64,000 bases of DNA from UBA2882 sp045542735 (GCA_045542735.1 JAZQLQ010000018.1:1-64000); one strand, 5' to 3'. Positions 41,249 to 51,073 are shown, counted from the stretch's first letter. A program made the numbers and translations. Notes: generated by a model not told the origin, from the letters alone.

Positions 41249-41692
41249 ATGGATAAAGAGTGGCTGTTTGAAGAAAATGTCCGCTTAAACAGATTGGAGC
41301 AGGAATTAAAAGAAAAACAAACGATTCTAAAACTGGAGCAGGAAAAGCTTGCAGGTGAGAAGAAGGTGTTTGAGCAACAGAAGCAGGTTTTGGAAATGGG
41401 CTTTCAAAAACTGGCGGCAGATAAAGAAATGTTCCGGGCGGAAGTAAAGAAACAAAAAGAAAAAGAGCAACAGTGGGAATACGAGCATGAAGAAGCACAA
41501 GGACAAGCTTGTGATAAATCGGTTTTTCGCGGACCGGGATTTTTTGGTGGCGTGACAGGATATTCCTCGTTGAAAAAGCGGTATAAAGAATTAATGAAGA
41601 TTTTTCATCCGGATAACAAAAACGGAGATTCTTTTACGGTTGCATGTATTAATAAAGAGTTTGAGATTTTAAAAGAGCAGTATAAAAAATAA
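41249..41692 (+). CDS. Coiled-coil protein with a C-terminal J domain
   Basis: 147 residues. Residues 1-80 are a charged coiled coil (NRLEQELKEKQTILKLEQEK). The C-terminal 45 residues are a truncated J domain: SLKKRYKELMKIFHPDNKNG carries the HPD motif essential for stimulating DnaK. There is no G/F-rich linker or zinc domain as in DnaJ. Probably recruits DnaK to a specific partner through the coiled coil. ATGGAG precedes the ATG. Confidence 0.82.
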   Translation: MDKEWLFEENVRLNRLEQELKEKQTILKLEQEKLAGEKKVFEQQKQVLEMGFQKLAADKEMFRAEVKKQKEKEQQWEYEHEEAQGQACDKSVFRGPGFFGGVTGYSSLKKRYKELMKIFHPDNKNGDSFTVACINKEFEILKEQYKK

Positions 41693-41720
41693 GGACCGTA
41701 CAAAACGGTCCTTTTTCTTT
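41692..41720. terminator. Bidirectional terminator between the J-domain gene and rpmB
   Basis: AGGACCGT (41692-41699) pairs with ACGGTCCT (41705-41712). TTTTCTTT follows on the + strand, and TATTTTTTATA on the minus strand, so it can end both convergent transcripts. Confidence 0.88.
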
Positions 41721-41728
41721 CTTTTTGA

Positions 41729-41914
41729 TTATGCTCTTTCAACTAATCCGGATTTTAAACAAGATGTACATACATGCATTGTTTTTGTAGCTCCGTTAAC
41801 TTTACATTTAACGTTTTTAACGTTAGCGTTCCAGATACGATTAGTTTTTCTATTCGAATGGCTGACGTTATTTCCAAAATGAGCGCCTTTACCACAGATA
41901 TCACATTTAGCCAT
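41729..41914 (-). CDS. rpmB: 50S ribosomal protein L28
   Basis: 61 residues: MAKCDICGKGAHFGNNVSHS, a basic middle, and CTSCLKSG. The CxxC...CxxC pairs mark the zinc-binding (C+) form. AGGAGG lies upstream on the minus strand. Divergent from the yloU-fakA-recG series, an order kept in Bacillus and Clostridia. Confidence 0.97.
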   Translation of the reverse strand: MAKCDICGKGAHFGNNVSHSNRKTNRIWNANVKNVKCKVNGATKTMHVCTSCLKSGLVERA

Positions 41915-41956
41915 AATTGCACCTCCTAATCAATAAAAATGACTCACAACACGAAT

Positions 41957-41985
41957 ATACTATCAGATTTGGAAATGTTTTGCAA
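41957..41985 (-). promoter_or_regulatory. Sigma-A promoter of rpmB
   Basis: On the minus strand: TTGCAA (41985-41980), 17-base spacer, TAGTAT (41962-41957), 43 bases before the start codon. Confidence 0.65.
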
Positions 41986-42013
41986 GTATAAATTTAATTA
42001 TTTACAAAAGATA

Positions 42014-42042
42014 TTCCATTTTTCTCAAATAATTGTTATAAT
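42014..42042 (+). promoter_or_regulatory. Promoter of the yloU-fakA-recG series
   Basis: Perfect TATAAT at 42037-42042 with a weak -35 (TTCCAT, 42014-42019) and 17-base spacer. Confidence 0.5.
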
Positions 42043-42073
42043 ACCATTATTATGGACCAAGGGAGGTATTGGT

Positions 42074-42430
42074 ATGAAGAGTATGATGAATACACACCTG
42101 GGAAACATTGCGATTGATAGTGATGTAATTGCCAGCTATGCAGGAAGCGTTGCGATAGAGTGTTTTGGCGTTGTTGGAATGGCAAGCGTTAATGTAAAAG
42201 ACGGCTTGGTTAAGTTATTAAAACCCGAAAGATTATCTACCGGTGTTTCCGTAGATATTCAGAATTCCGGCATCAGCATTGATTTTCACTTAATCGTTGC
42301 TTATGGTGTCAATATTCTTGCGGTTTCAGACACATTGATGAGTACCGTAAAATATAAAGTGGAAGAATTCACAGGATTAAAAGTAGAAAAAGTCAACATC
42401 TTCGTAGAAGGTGTTCGAGTGATCGATTAA
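42074..42430 (+). CDS. Asp23/Gls24 family protein (YloU-like)
   Basis: The ATG at 42074 follows GGGAGG; the frame upstream overlaps the promoter. The 118 residues show the Gls24 fold: GNIAIDSDVIASYAGSVAIE, CFGVVGMASVN and EEFTGLKVEKVNIFVEGVRV. Members are cytoplasmic or membrane-associated and linked to envelope stress; exact role unknown. The neighbouring gene, 13 bases on, is the fakA/yloV homologue, the universal partner. Confidence 0.9.
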   Translation: MKSMMNTHLGNIAIDSDVIASYAGSVAIECFGVVGMASVNVKDGLVKLLKPERLSTGVSVDIQNSGISIDFHLIVAYGVNILAVSDTLMSTVKYKVEEFTGLKVEKVNIFVEGVRVID

Positions 42431-42443
42431 GGAGGATTTGATT

Positions 42444-44111
42444 GTGGCTGCAAATACCATTGACAACAGCATGCTTTGCAAAATGTTTTTAGCAGGAGCA
42501 AAGAGCCTGGAAGCCAATAAAGAATATATTAATGAATTAAACGTGTTCCCTGTTCCCGACGGTGATACAGGTACAAACATGACCATGACCATCATGTCCG
42601 CAGCAAAAGAAGTTGCTGCACTTGGTGATGAGACCGATATGAAGGTGATTGCCAAAGCAATTTCTTCAGGATCTTTAAGAGGTGCCAGAGGTAACTCCGG
42701 CGTTATCCTTTCCCAGCTTTGCAGAGGTTTTTGTAAAGTGATTGGCGAAGTAGAAGAAATTGATAAAGAGACTATGGCAAGAGCTTGTGAAAAAGCTGTT
42801 GAGAGCGCTTATAAAGCGGTTATGAAACCCAAAGAAGGTACGATTCTTACCGTTGCAAAGGGTGCATGTGAAAAAGCAGTAGATTTGGCAGAAGATCCCG
42901 ATATAGATATGGATACTATGATTGATGAAGTAATCAAGTATGCCAAAGAAGTATTGGACAAAACACCGGATATGCTTCCTGTATTAAAACAGGCAGGTGT
43001 TGTGGATTCCGGTGGACAGGGCTTAATTGAGTTTTTGGTTGGTGCGCAGAAGGCATTCCGCGGAGAAGAATTGGATTTCACTATTAATCCTGCATCTGCA
43101 ACTCCCGGTGTTATAAAAGTTGACAGTCTTGCTGCAGATACTTCTGATATTAAGTTTGGATATTGTACAGAGTTTATCATCTTGCTTGAAAAGACATTTA
43201 ACATCAAACATGAGATGGATTTCAAAGATTTCTTAGAGTCTATTGGTGATTCTATCGTTGTTGTAGCTGATGATGATATTGTAAAAGTGCATGTACACAC
43301 AAATGATCCCGGTCTTGCAATTCAGCGTGCTTTAAAATACGGTGCATTGTCCAATATGAAGATTGACAATATGCGTTTGGAGCATCAGGAGAAGCTGTTT
43401 AAAGAAGAGCAGGCCAAAGCAGCGGCTGAGCCGGTGCAGAAAGAGCATAAACCGGTTGGTTTCGTATCAGTCTCCATCGGTGATGGTCTCAATGCTATTT
43501 TCCGTGATTTAGGTGTGGATGAGATTATTGAAGGTGGTCAGACTATGAACCCCAGTACCGATGATATCATCAGCGCTATTGATAAAGTAAATGCAGATGC
43601 AGTGTTTGTATTCCCTAATAACAAAAATATTATTATGGCTGCAAACCAGGCGAAAGCATTGGTGGAAGATAAAGAAGTTATTGTAATTCCTACCAAGAAT
43701 ATTCCTCAGGGAATTACTGCAATTATCAGCTATGTACCCGAATTGTCCGTAGCAGATAATGAAGCTGCCATGACAGAAGAGATTGGCAATGTATCTACCG
43801 GTCAGGTGACATATGCTGTTCGTGATACAGAGATTGACAATAAAGTGATTCATGAAAATGATATCATGGGTATTGGCGATAGTGGAATGCTTGCAGTTGG
43901 TACCGATATCGCAGATACAACCGTTGAAATGATTGATGAGATGTTGAAGGGCTCTGATGCAGAGCTTATCAGTATCTACTACGGAGCAGATGTGACAGAA
44001 GAGGATGCAAATGCCCTTTGTGATAAAGTGTCAGAGGCACATCCTGATTGTGACGTAGAGTTGCAGTTCGGTGGTCAGCCTGTTTACTATTATGTAGTTT
44101 CAGCAGAGTAG
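42444..44111 (+). CDS. DAK2 domain fatty-acid kinase catalytic protein (FakA/YloV-like)
   Basis: Phosphorylates fatty acids bound to a FakB (DegV) protein in relatives. 555 residues: N-terminal DAK2 nucleotide-binding domain (LNVFPVPDGDTGTNMTMTI with Mg2+-binding aspartates, and GSLRGARGNSGVILSQL), a central domain, and a C-terminal DegV/FakB-like domain (about 340-555). The GTG at 42444 lies 8 bases after GGAGG and is preferred over the TTG at 42438. recG follows after 5 bases. No fakB is adjacent. Confidence 0.88.
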   Translation: MAANTIDNSMLCKMFLAGAKSLEANKEYINELNVFPVPDGDTGTNMTMTIMSAAKEVAALGDETDMKVIAKAISSGSLRGARGNSGVILSQLCRGFCKVIGEVEEIDKETMARACEKAVESAYKAVMKPKEGTILTVAKGACEKAVDLAEDPDIDMDTMIDEVIKYAKEVLDKTPDMLPVLKQAGVVDSGGQGLIEFLVGAQKAFRGEELDFTINPASATPGVIKVDSLAADTSDIKFGYCTEFIILLEKTFNIKHEMDFKDFLESIGDSIVVVADDDIVKVHVHTNDPGLAIQRALKYGALSNMKIDNMRLEHQEKLFKEEQAKAAAEPVQKEHKPVGFVSVSIGDGLNAIFRDLGVDEIIEGGQTMNPSTDDIISAIDKVNADAVFVFPNNKNIIMAANQAKALVEDKEVIVIPTKNIPQGITAIISYVPELSVADNEAAMTEEIGNVSTGQVTYAVRDTEIDNKVIHENDIMGIGDSGMLAVGTDIADTTVEMIDEMLKGSDAELISIYYGADVTEEDANALCDKVSEAHPDCDVELQFGGQPVYYYVVSAE

Positions 44112-44116
44112 GAAAA

Positions 44117-46177
44117 ATGAATTTAAAAACCAGCATAAAAGAGCTTAAGGGCATCGGTGATAAAAACGGTGCCCTTTTTCATAAATTGAATATCGATACC
44201 ATCGGTGATTTATTGCATCATTTTCCGAGAGCTTACGAGAGTTTTAGTAATCCTGTGTCTCTGGATGAGGCAACGCAATCAGAAAAAGCGGCGGTAAAGG
44301 CGCGTATTAAAAGTGAACCTGTACTTACCAGGGTTAAGCGCTATCAGATTTTACGTTTTCTTGCAATGGATGAGCAGGGAAACGCCTTTTTTGTGCGCAT
44401 TTTTAATATGCCTTATTTGAAACGAAGCCTTCATGTGGGTGATGAATATGTCTTTTATGGGAAAGTCATTACTGTAGCAGATCATTTGCAGATGGATCAG
44501 CCCAAAATGTATAAAGCGGATAAATATGCAGAATTGTTGCAGGGTTATACACCGATTTATGTATGTACCAAGGGTTTATCCAATGATGCCATCCGTAAAT
44601 ATATCGGTATTGCCATGAAGGAAATGTGTGGTCGGATTGTTGAACCGTTCCCGAAGGATATTTTGGATAAACATGGACTACCATGCCTGGAGGAAACTCT
44701 TAAGATTATGCACAATCCCGATTCTATGGAGCTTTTGTATAAAGCGAAAAAGAGGATTGCCTATGAGGAGTTTTTCTATTTCTTATTATCTACCAGGCAA
44801 AACCGTGAACATGATATTTTAAAAACGGAAGAAAACTGTTTCTTGGAATGCGCGCAGACCAAACGGCTGATAGAAGCACTTCCTTTTGAATTAACAGTTT
44901 CCCAAAAGAAAGCATGGGCAGAAATAGAGTCGGATTTGTATAGCGGCAATATATGTAATCGTTTGCTACAAGGCGACGTGGGCTGCGGCAAAACTATGAT
45001 TGCAGTTCTTGCCTTACTTTCCTGTGTATGTAATGGCAAACAGGGGGCATTTATGGCGCCCACTGAAGTGTTGGCAGTGCAACATTTCAAATTAATAGAA
45101 GAAATGGTAGAAGAATACCAATTGCCTTTTAAGCCGGTTTTATTGACGGGAAGCATCCGTGCCAAAGAAAAACGGGAGGCTTATGAAGGAATTTCCGATG
45201 GTAGTGTCAACCTGGTCATTGGTACACATGCACTTTTGGAAGATGGTGTACAGTTTAAAAATCTTGGTCTTGTTGTAACCGATGAGCAGCATCGGTTTGG
45301 GGTTCGTCAAAGAACAGTTTTGACGGGAAAGGGCAAAGAAGTGCATACCATTGTTATGTCGGCAACACCCATCCCCCGATCTCTTGCCATGATTTTATAC
45401 GGAGGTCTTGCTGTATCGACCATTCCGGAGTTACCCAGTAACCGGATTCCCATCAAAAATGCGGTGGTAGACACCAGATATCGTCCCACAGCCTATAAGT
45501 TTATGAGGGATGAAATTCAAAAAGGCAGACAAATCTACGTCATCTGTCCTATGGTAGAAGCCGGTGTGATGGAAGAACTGGAGAATGTGGAAGAATACAG
45601 CGATAAGTTAAAAGATGTATTTGGTGACAGTGTCCGTATAGCAACCCTTCACGGAAAAATGAAGGGAAACGATAAGAACCGCATTATGGAGGAGTTTTCT
45701 GCGGGACTTTACGACATACTGGTTTCCACAACCGTTATAGAAGTTGGTATCAATGTGCCCAATGCCACCGTTATGATGATAGAAAATGCGGAGCGGTTTG
45801 GACTTGCTGCATTGCATCAGTTACGAGGTCGTGTAGGCAGAGGAAGTCATCAGTCTTACTGCATTTTTGTGGATACTACCGGGAATGATAAAAGCAAAAA
45901 ACGTCTGGAGATTTTGGGAAAAACCAATGATGGATTTGAGATTGCAAATGCAGATCTTAAGATGCGTGGACCGGGTGAGATGTCCGGAACCTTGCAAAGT
46001 GGTGATTCCGGTTTTGTGTATGCGGATGTGTATGAAGATGCCGATATGTTATATCTTGCAAGCGAAGATGTGTATGCGCTTTTAAAAGAAGATTCATCAT
46101 TGGAAGCAGAAGAAAACCAGGGGTTAAAGTCCAAGTGGCAGGATGTAATACGGGATGGATATTTGCATACGATTTAG
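44117..46177 (+). CDS. recG: ATP-dependent DNA helicase RecG
   Basis: Fork-reversal helicase. 686 residues: wedge/OB domain (about 1-200), helicase domains with Walker A LLQGDVGCGKTMIA, APTEVLA, DEQHRFGVRQR, MSATPIPRSLAM, TTVIEVGINVPNA and HQLRGRVGRG, and the C-terminal TRG motif region. All motifs are intact. It ends the yloU series; a 147-base gap with a promoter follows. Confidence 0.97.
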   Translation: MNLKTSIKELKGIGDKNGALFHKLNIDTIGDLLHHFPRAYESFSNPVSLDEATQSEKAAVKARIKSEPVLTRVKRYQILRFLAMDEQGNAFFVRIFNMPYLKRSLHVGDEYVFYGKVITVADHLQMDQPKMYKADKYAELLQGYTPIYVCTKGLSNDAIRKYIGIAMKEMCGRIVEPFPKDILDKHGLPCLEETLKIMHNPDSMELLYKAKKRIAYEEFFYFLLSTRQNREHDILKTEENCFLECAQTKRLIEALPFELTVSQKKAWAEIESDLYSGNICNRLLQGDVGCGKTMIAVLALLSCVCNGKQGAFMAPTEVLAVQHFKLIEEMVEEYQLPFKPVLLTGSIRAKEKREAYEGISDGSVNLVIGTHALLEDGVQFKNLGLVVTDEQHRFGVRQRTVLTGKGKEVHTIVMSATPIPRSLAMILYGGLAVSTIPELPSNRIPIKNAVVDTRYRPTAYKFMRDEIQKGRQIYVICPMVEAGVMEELENVEEYSDKLKDVFGDSVRIATLHGKMKGNDKNRIMEEFSAGLYDILVSTTVIEVGINVPNATVMMIENAERFGLAALHQLRGRVGRGSHQSYCIFVDTTGNDKSKKRLEILGKTNDGFEIANADLKMRGPGEMSGTLQSGDSGFVYADVYEDADMLYLASEDVYALLKEDSSLEAEENQGLKSKWQDVIRDGYLHTI

Positions 46178-46238
46178 GTGGAATCTATAAATCTTGTGTA
46201 TTTATACAATATTCATATACAATATGATGTATTTTTGT

Positions 46239-46288
46239 TTGAAATAATTTCAACTTATGATATACTTTATTTTGTGGGCGAGTGCCCA
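46239..46288 (+). promoter_or_regulatory. Promoter with palindrome and leader hairpin before the topoisomerase pair
   Basis: TTGAAA (46239-46244), 16-base spacer, TATACT (46261-46266). TGAAATAATTTCA (46240-46252) is a perfect palindrome over the -35. The predicted transcript starts near the hairpin TGGGC-GAGT-GCCCA (46275-46288). Confidence 0.6.
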
Positions 46289-46324
46289 TTTGTACAAATA
46301 TGAAGGTGAAATGGAGTTGTAATC

Positions 46325-48247
46325 ATGGCAAAGGCTACAGATTATGGTGCATCCAGTATTAAAGTATTAGAGGGGTTAGAGGCTGTCAGAGTCAGACCGG
46401 GTATGTATATCGGTAGTGTTTCCACAAAAGGTCTCAACCATTTAATTTATGAAATTGTAGATAACTCAGTGGACGAGCATCTTGCAGGGCATTGTTCTGT
46501 TATCAGGGTATGGCTGGAAAAAGACGGTTCCGCTACCATCAGCGATAATGGTCGTGGTATTCCCGTAGAGATGCATGAGAAAGGTATCAGCGCAGAGCGT
46601 TTAGTATTTACTACCTTGCATGCAGGTGGTAAATTTGATGACTCGGCATATAAGACAAGCGGTGGACTTCATGGTGTAGGTTCTTCGGTTGTTAATGCGT
46701 TGTCAGAATATCTGACGGTTCGCGTATCCAGAAACGGTCATATCTATGAAGATAAATATGAGAGAGGTATTCCCACACAGGAGCTTGTAGACGGATTACT
46801 TCCCGTTGTAGGAAAAACAAGAGAATCCGGTACAATGATCAATTTTCTGCCGGATGGGGAAATTTTTGATAAGACATGGTTTAAAGCAGAGGATGTAAAA
46901 AGTCGTCTGCATGAAACTGCGTATTTAAATCCCAATCTGACCATCGAGTTCGAGGACAGACGTGGGGAAGAGGTGGATGCTGTAACCTTCCATGAGCCTG
47001 AGGGTATCATTGGTTTTGTCAAAGCCATGAACGGTTCTAAGGATGCGGTCAGTGATGTGATTTATTTTAAGGGTGAAGCAGAAGGTGTAGAGGTAGAGTG
47101 TGCGTTCCAGTATGTGAATGAATTCCATGAGAATGTGATGGGATTTTGTAATAATATTCACAATGCAGAAGGCGGTACACATATTACCGGTTTTAAATCT
47201 TCCTTTACCAATATTATCAATACATATGCAAGAGAGTTGAATATTTTAAAGGAAAAAGATCAGAATTTTACCGGTGCGGATATAAGAAATGGTATGACCG
47301 CCATTGTATCGGTCAAACATCCCGATCCCAGATTTGAAGGACAGACCAAAACCAAACTGGATAACCAGGATGCGGCAAAGGTTGTCAGCAAAGTTACAGG
47401 TGAAGAAGTTGTCCGTTTCTTTGACCGTAATTTAGAGACATTAAAAGCGGTAATCGGTTGTGCGGAAAAAGCGGCTAAAATCCGTAAATCCGAGGAAAAA
47501 GCAAAGACAAACATGCTGACCAAGCAGAAGTTTTCTTTTGACTCCAATGGTAAATTGGCAAACTGTGAATCCAGAGATGCATCCAAATGCGAAATCTTTA
47601 TCGTAGAGGGTGATTCTGCGGGAGGTTCTGCCAAGACAGCCAGAGACCGTAAATATCAGGCGATTTTGCCCATCAGGGGTAAGATTTTAAATGTGGAAAA
47701 AGCCAGCATGGATAAGGTGCTTGCCAATGCGGAGATTAAGACTATGATCAATGCATTTGGTTGTGGCTTTTCCGAAGGCTATGGCAATGATTTTGATATT
47801 AATAAATTGCGCTATGATAAGATTATCATCATGGCGGATGCCGATGTGGACGGAGCCCATATTTCCACCTTGTTATTGACGTTGTTCTATCGTTTTATGC
47901 CGGATCTCATCCGCTCCGGACATGTATATATTGCAATGCCGCCTTTGTATAAGGCAATGCCTTCCAAGGGTAAAGAAGAGTATTTGTATGATGATAAGGC
48001 ATTGGAAAAATACCGCAAAACCCATAAAGGACCATTTACCTTACAGCGATATAAAGGTCTTGGTGAAATGGATGCGGAGCAGCTTTGGGAGACAACTTTA
48101 AATCCCGAAACACGCAAATTAAAGCTTGTGGAGATTGATGACAACTTCCAGGCAGACCGTATTACCGAGATGTTGATGGGCACAGAAGTACCGCCACGTA
48201 AGAAATATATTTACGAACATGCAAAAGAAGCGTTGCTTGATATTTAA
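46325..48247 (+). CDS. parE: Type IIA topoisomerase subunit B (ParE/GyrB-like)
   Basis: ATPase subunit of a type II topoisomerase, 640 residues: GHKL ATPase (EIVDNSVDE, SDNGRGIPVEMH, TSGGLHGVGSSVVNAL), transducer, and Toprim (VEGDSAGGSAKTARDRKYQA; metal triad in MADADVDGAH). No dnaA, dnaN or recF is nearby, so this is probably not the origin-linked gyrB. Given the partner's C-terminus, topoisomerase IV is favoured, but GyrB and ParE cannot be told apart reliably by eye. Confidence 0.85.
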   Translation: MAKATDYGASSIKVLEGLEAVRVRPGMYIGSVSTKGLNHLIYEIVDNSVDEHLAGHCSVIRVWLEKDGSATISDNGRGIPVEMHEKGISAERLVFTTLHAGGKFDDSAYKTSGGLHGVGSSVVNALSEYLTVRVSRNGHIYEDKYERGIPTQELVDGLLPVVGKTRESGTMINFLPDGEIFDKTWFKAEDVKSRLHETAYLNPNLTIEFEDRRGEEVDAVTFHEPEGIIGFVKAMNGSKDAVSDVIYFKGEAEGVEVECAFQYVNEFHENVMGFCNNIHNAEGGTHITGFKSSFTNIINTYARELNILKEKDQNFTGADIRNGMTAIVSVKHPDPRFEGQTKTKLDNQDAAKVVSKVTGEEVVRFFDRNLETLKAVIGCAEKAAKIRKSEEKAKTNMLTKQKFSFDSNGKLANCESRDASKCEIFIVEGDSAGGSAKTARDRKYQAILPIRGKILNVEKASMDKVLANAEIKTMINAFGCGFSEGYGNDFDINKLRYDKIIIMADADVDGAHISTLLLTLFYRFMPDLIRSGHVYIAMPPLYKAMPSKGKEEYLYDDKALEKYRKTHKGPFTLQRYKGLGEMDAEQLWETTLNPETRKLKLVEIDDNFQADRITEMLMGTEVPPRKKYIYEHAKEALLDI

Positions 48248-48258
48248 GGGAGGCAGCC

Positions 48259-50496
48259 ATGAACGAGACAATTATTAGAACTGAATATTCTGAGGTCATG
48301 GAGCAGTCTTATATCGACTATGCAATGAGTGTTATTATCGCCAGAGCACTTCCTGATGTCAGAGATGGCTTAAAGCCGGTACAGAGACGTACCTTGTATG
48401 ATATGCACGAACTGGGCATCCGCTATGATAGACCGTATCGTAAATGTGCCCGTATTGTGGGAGATACCATGGGTAAATATCATCCCCACGGTGATAGCTC
48501 CATTTATGAAGCCCTGGTCGTTATGGCACAGGAGTTTAAAAAAGGACTTCCTTTGGTGGATGGTCACGGTAACTTCGGCTCTATCGAAGGTGACAGTGCA
48601 GCTGCTATGCGTTATACCGAGGCAAGACTTGCCAAGGCTACACAGGATGCTTATTTATCTGATTTGGACAAGGATGTGGTTGACTTTGTGCCAAACTTTG
48701 ATGAGACGGAAAAAGAGCCTTCTGTATTGCCTGTAAAGGTGCCGAATCTTTTGATTAACGGTGCGGAAGGTATTGCGGTAGGTATGGCAACAAGCATTCC
48801 CCCTCATAATGTGGGTGAAGTTATTGATGGATTAAAAGCTTATATGCAAGACCCCACATTGACCACCAGAGAGTTGATGAAATATGTGAAGGGTCCTGAT
48901 TTTCCTACCGGTGGCATTGTATGTAACAAAGATGATCTGTTAAACATCTATGAGACCGGTACCGGCAAGATTAAATTGCGCGGTAAGGTAGATGTAGAAA
49001 AAGGTAAAAACGGACATGTCAATATTGTGATTTCCGAAATCCCTTATACTATGGTTGGTGCCAATATCTCCAAGTTTTTGATGGATGTAGCATCTTTGGC
49101 AGAGACAAAAAAGACAAACGACATCGTAGATATTACCAACCAGTCCGGTAAAGAAGGCATCCGTATTGTTATTGAATGTAAGAAAGATACGGATACAGAG
49201 CAGTTCATTAACATGCTTTATAAAAAGACCAAATTGGAGGATACTTTTGGTGTCAATATGTTAGCCGTTGCAAACGGTAGACCTGAGACCTTAAGTCTTG
49301 CACAGGTGTTTAAGCATTGTGCAGATTTCCAGTTTGAAGTTGCTACCCGTAAATACCGCAATCTTTTAAATAAAGAACAGGATAGACGGGAAGTGCAGGA
49401 AGGCTTAATCAAAGCTTGCAATCTGATTGATTTGATCATTGAGATATTAAGAGGTTCCAAAGACCGTAATATGGCCAAGGATTGTCTGGTAAACGGTAAT
49501 GTGGACGGCATTAAGTTTAAGTCCAAAGAGTCCAAAATCATGGCAACACAGCTTTTGTTTACTGAAAAACAGGCAAATGCCATTTTGGAAATGCGTTTAT
49601 ACAAATTGATTGGTTTAGAAATCAATGCCCTGATTAAAGAGCATGAAGAAACTATGGCAAATATTTATCGTTATGAGGATATTTTGGCAAGTCATTCTTC
49701 CATGACACAGGTCTTGATTCAGGAGTTGGATCAGTTTAAGAAAGAGTTTTCTTCCAAACGTAAGACGGAGATTACCAATGCTGAGGAAGCGGTTTATGTA
49801 GAAAAGAAAATGGAAGAAATGGATGTTTACTTCCTTATGGATCGTTTTGGTTATGCAAGATGTGTAGATGTGGCAACTTTTGAGAGAAACAAAGAAGCAG
49901 CCATTGCAGAAAACCGCTATGCTTTCCAATGTAAAAATACCGGAAAGATATGTGTCTTTACTGCACAAGGACAGATGCATACCATTAAAGTGGCAGACTT
50001 GCCGTTCGGTAAATTCCGTGACAAGGCGGTGCCTATTGATAATGTAAGTAACTTCCAGGCGGACAAGGAAAATATTGTTTTTGTATGTTCACAAAGTGAT
50101 GTGAATCTGTATCGTATGATTTTTGTGACCAAACAATCCATGTGTAAGATTGTAGACGGTGGAGAGTTTGATGTAGCAAAGAGAACCGTGGCGGCTACCA
50201 AATTGGCAGATGATGATGAAGTTGTTAGTGTACAGATGCTGATTGATAAGCGGAACATTGTATTACAGACCAAAGAAGGATTCTTCCTTAGATTCCCTCT
50301 GGAAGAGATTCCTGAGAAGAAAAAGGGCGCTGTGGGTGTCCGTGGTATGAAGTTGGCACCCGGTGATTATGTGGAATATGTATATTACACACAAAATGCA
50401 GTAGAATGTACCATTGAGTACAAAGAAAAGAAATTGGAATTAAACAGAATCAAGCTTGGCAAGCGCGATGGCAAGGGTACAAAAGTACGTGTTTAA
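48259..50496 (+). CDS. parC: Type IIA topoisomerase subunit A (ParC/GyrA-like)
   Basis: Breakage-reunion subunit, 745 residues, 11 bases after its partner. The active-site tyrosine is in AAMRYTEARLA; the quinolone-determining region reads HPHGDSSIYEALV. The C-terminal beta-pinwheel is partial, and the GyrA box Q-R-R-G-G-K-G that gyrase needs for supercoiling is absent (KGAVGVRGMK is nearest). This points to decatenation/relaxation rather than gyrase activity; the organism's true gyrase would lie elsewhere. Confidence 0.85.
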   Translation: MNETIIRTEYSEVMEQSYIDYAMSVIIARALPDVRDGLKPVQRRTLYDMHELGIRYDRPYRKCARIVGDTMGKYHPHGDSSIYEALVVMAQEFKKGLPLVDGHGNFGSIEGDSAAAMRYTEARLAKATQDAYLSDLDKDVVDFVPNFDETEKEPSVLPVKVPNLLINGAEGIAVGMATSIPPHNVGEVIDGLKAYMQDPTLTTRELMKYVKGPDFPTGGIVCNKDDLLNIYETGTGKIKLRGKVDVEKGKNGHVNIVISEIPYTMVGANISKFLMDVASLAETKKTNDIVDITNQSGKEGIRIVIECKKDTDTEQFINMLYKKTKLEDTFGVNMLAVANGRPETLSLAQVFKHCADFQFEVATRKYRNLLNKEQDRREVQEGLIKACNLIDLIIEILRGSKDRNMAKDCLVNGNVDGIKFKSKESKIMATQLLFTEKQANAILEMRLYKLIGLEINALIKEHEETMANIYRYEDILASHSSMTQVLIQELDQFKKEFSSKRKTEITNAEEAVYVEKKMEEMDVYFLMDRFGYARCVDVATFERNKEAAIAENRYAFQCKNTGKICVFTAQGQMHTIKVADLPFGKFRDKAVPIDNVSNFQADKENIVFVCSQSDVNLYRMIFVTKQSMCKIVDGGEFDVAKRTVAATKLADDDEVVSVQMLIDKRNIVLQTKEGFFLRFPLEEIPEKKKGAVGVRGMKLAPGDYVEYVYYTQNAVECTIEYKEKKLELNRIKLGKRDGKGTKVRV

Positions 50497-50517
50497 GTGC
50501 TTGGGAACGGAGCGATT

Positions 50518-51072
50518 ATGAGAGTTATTGCAGGAACTGCCAGAAGTCTGCAGTTGGTCACTCCCAAGGGGGAGGATACCAGACCAACCACAGATCGGAT
50601 TAAAGAAACACTTTTTAATATGATTCAATTTGACATTCAGGAAGCTGTTTTTTTGGATTTATTTGCAGGAAGCGGTGGAATTGGTATTGAAGCTTTAAGC
50701 CGTGGTGCTAGAGAAGCGGTCTTTGTGGACAACAGCAGAGAAGCTTATGATTGTATCACACAAAATCTGAAGCATACCAAGATGGAGGCACAGGCTACTG
50801 TTTACAAACAGGATGTATTTGTGGCGCTTACCATGATGGAATATCAAAAGAAATTTGATGTGATATTTATGGATCCGCCGTATCATAAGGAGTTGGAACA
50901 GAGAGTGTTAGAGTATCTGACCACATCTTCTTTGGTAGATGAAGATACGACCATTATTTTTGAGGCGGCGTTGGATACGGATTTATCCTTCCTTGACAAC
51001 TTACCTTATGAAGTAGTAAAAATAAAACAGTACAAAACCAATATGCACGTATTTGTAAGAAGGAGCAACTAG
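50518..51072 (+). CDS. rsmD: 16S rRNA (guanine-N2)-methyltransferase, G966
   Basis: 184 residues from the ATG at 50518, after an ACGGAGCG site; the frame upstream is spurious. SAM-binding LDLFAGSGGIGIEALSRG and catalytic D-P-P-Y in VIFMDPPYHKE match RsmD, which methylates G966 of 16S rRNA. coaD follows after one base, an order shared with Bacillus (ylbH-coaD). Confidence 0.93.
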   Translation: MRVIAGTARSLQLVTPKGEDTRPTTDRIKETLFNMIQFDIQEAVFLDLFAGSGGIGIEALSRGAREAVFVDNSREAYDCITQNLKHTKMEAQATVYKQDVFVALTMMEYQKKFDVIFMDPPYHKELEQRVLEYLTTSSLVDEDTTIIFEAALDTDLSFLDNLPYEVVKIKQYKTNMHVFVRRSN

Positions 51073-51073
51073 T

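Noticed and set aside
46325..50496. Adjacent GyrB/GyrA-like genes as the replication-origin region
   Set aside because: No dnaA, dnaN, recF, rpmH or DnaA-box cluster is present and the A subunit lacks the GyrA box.
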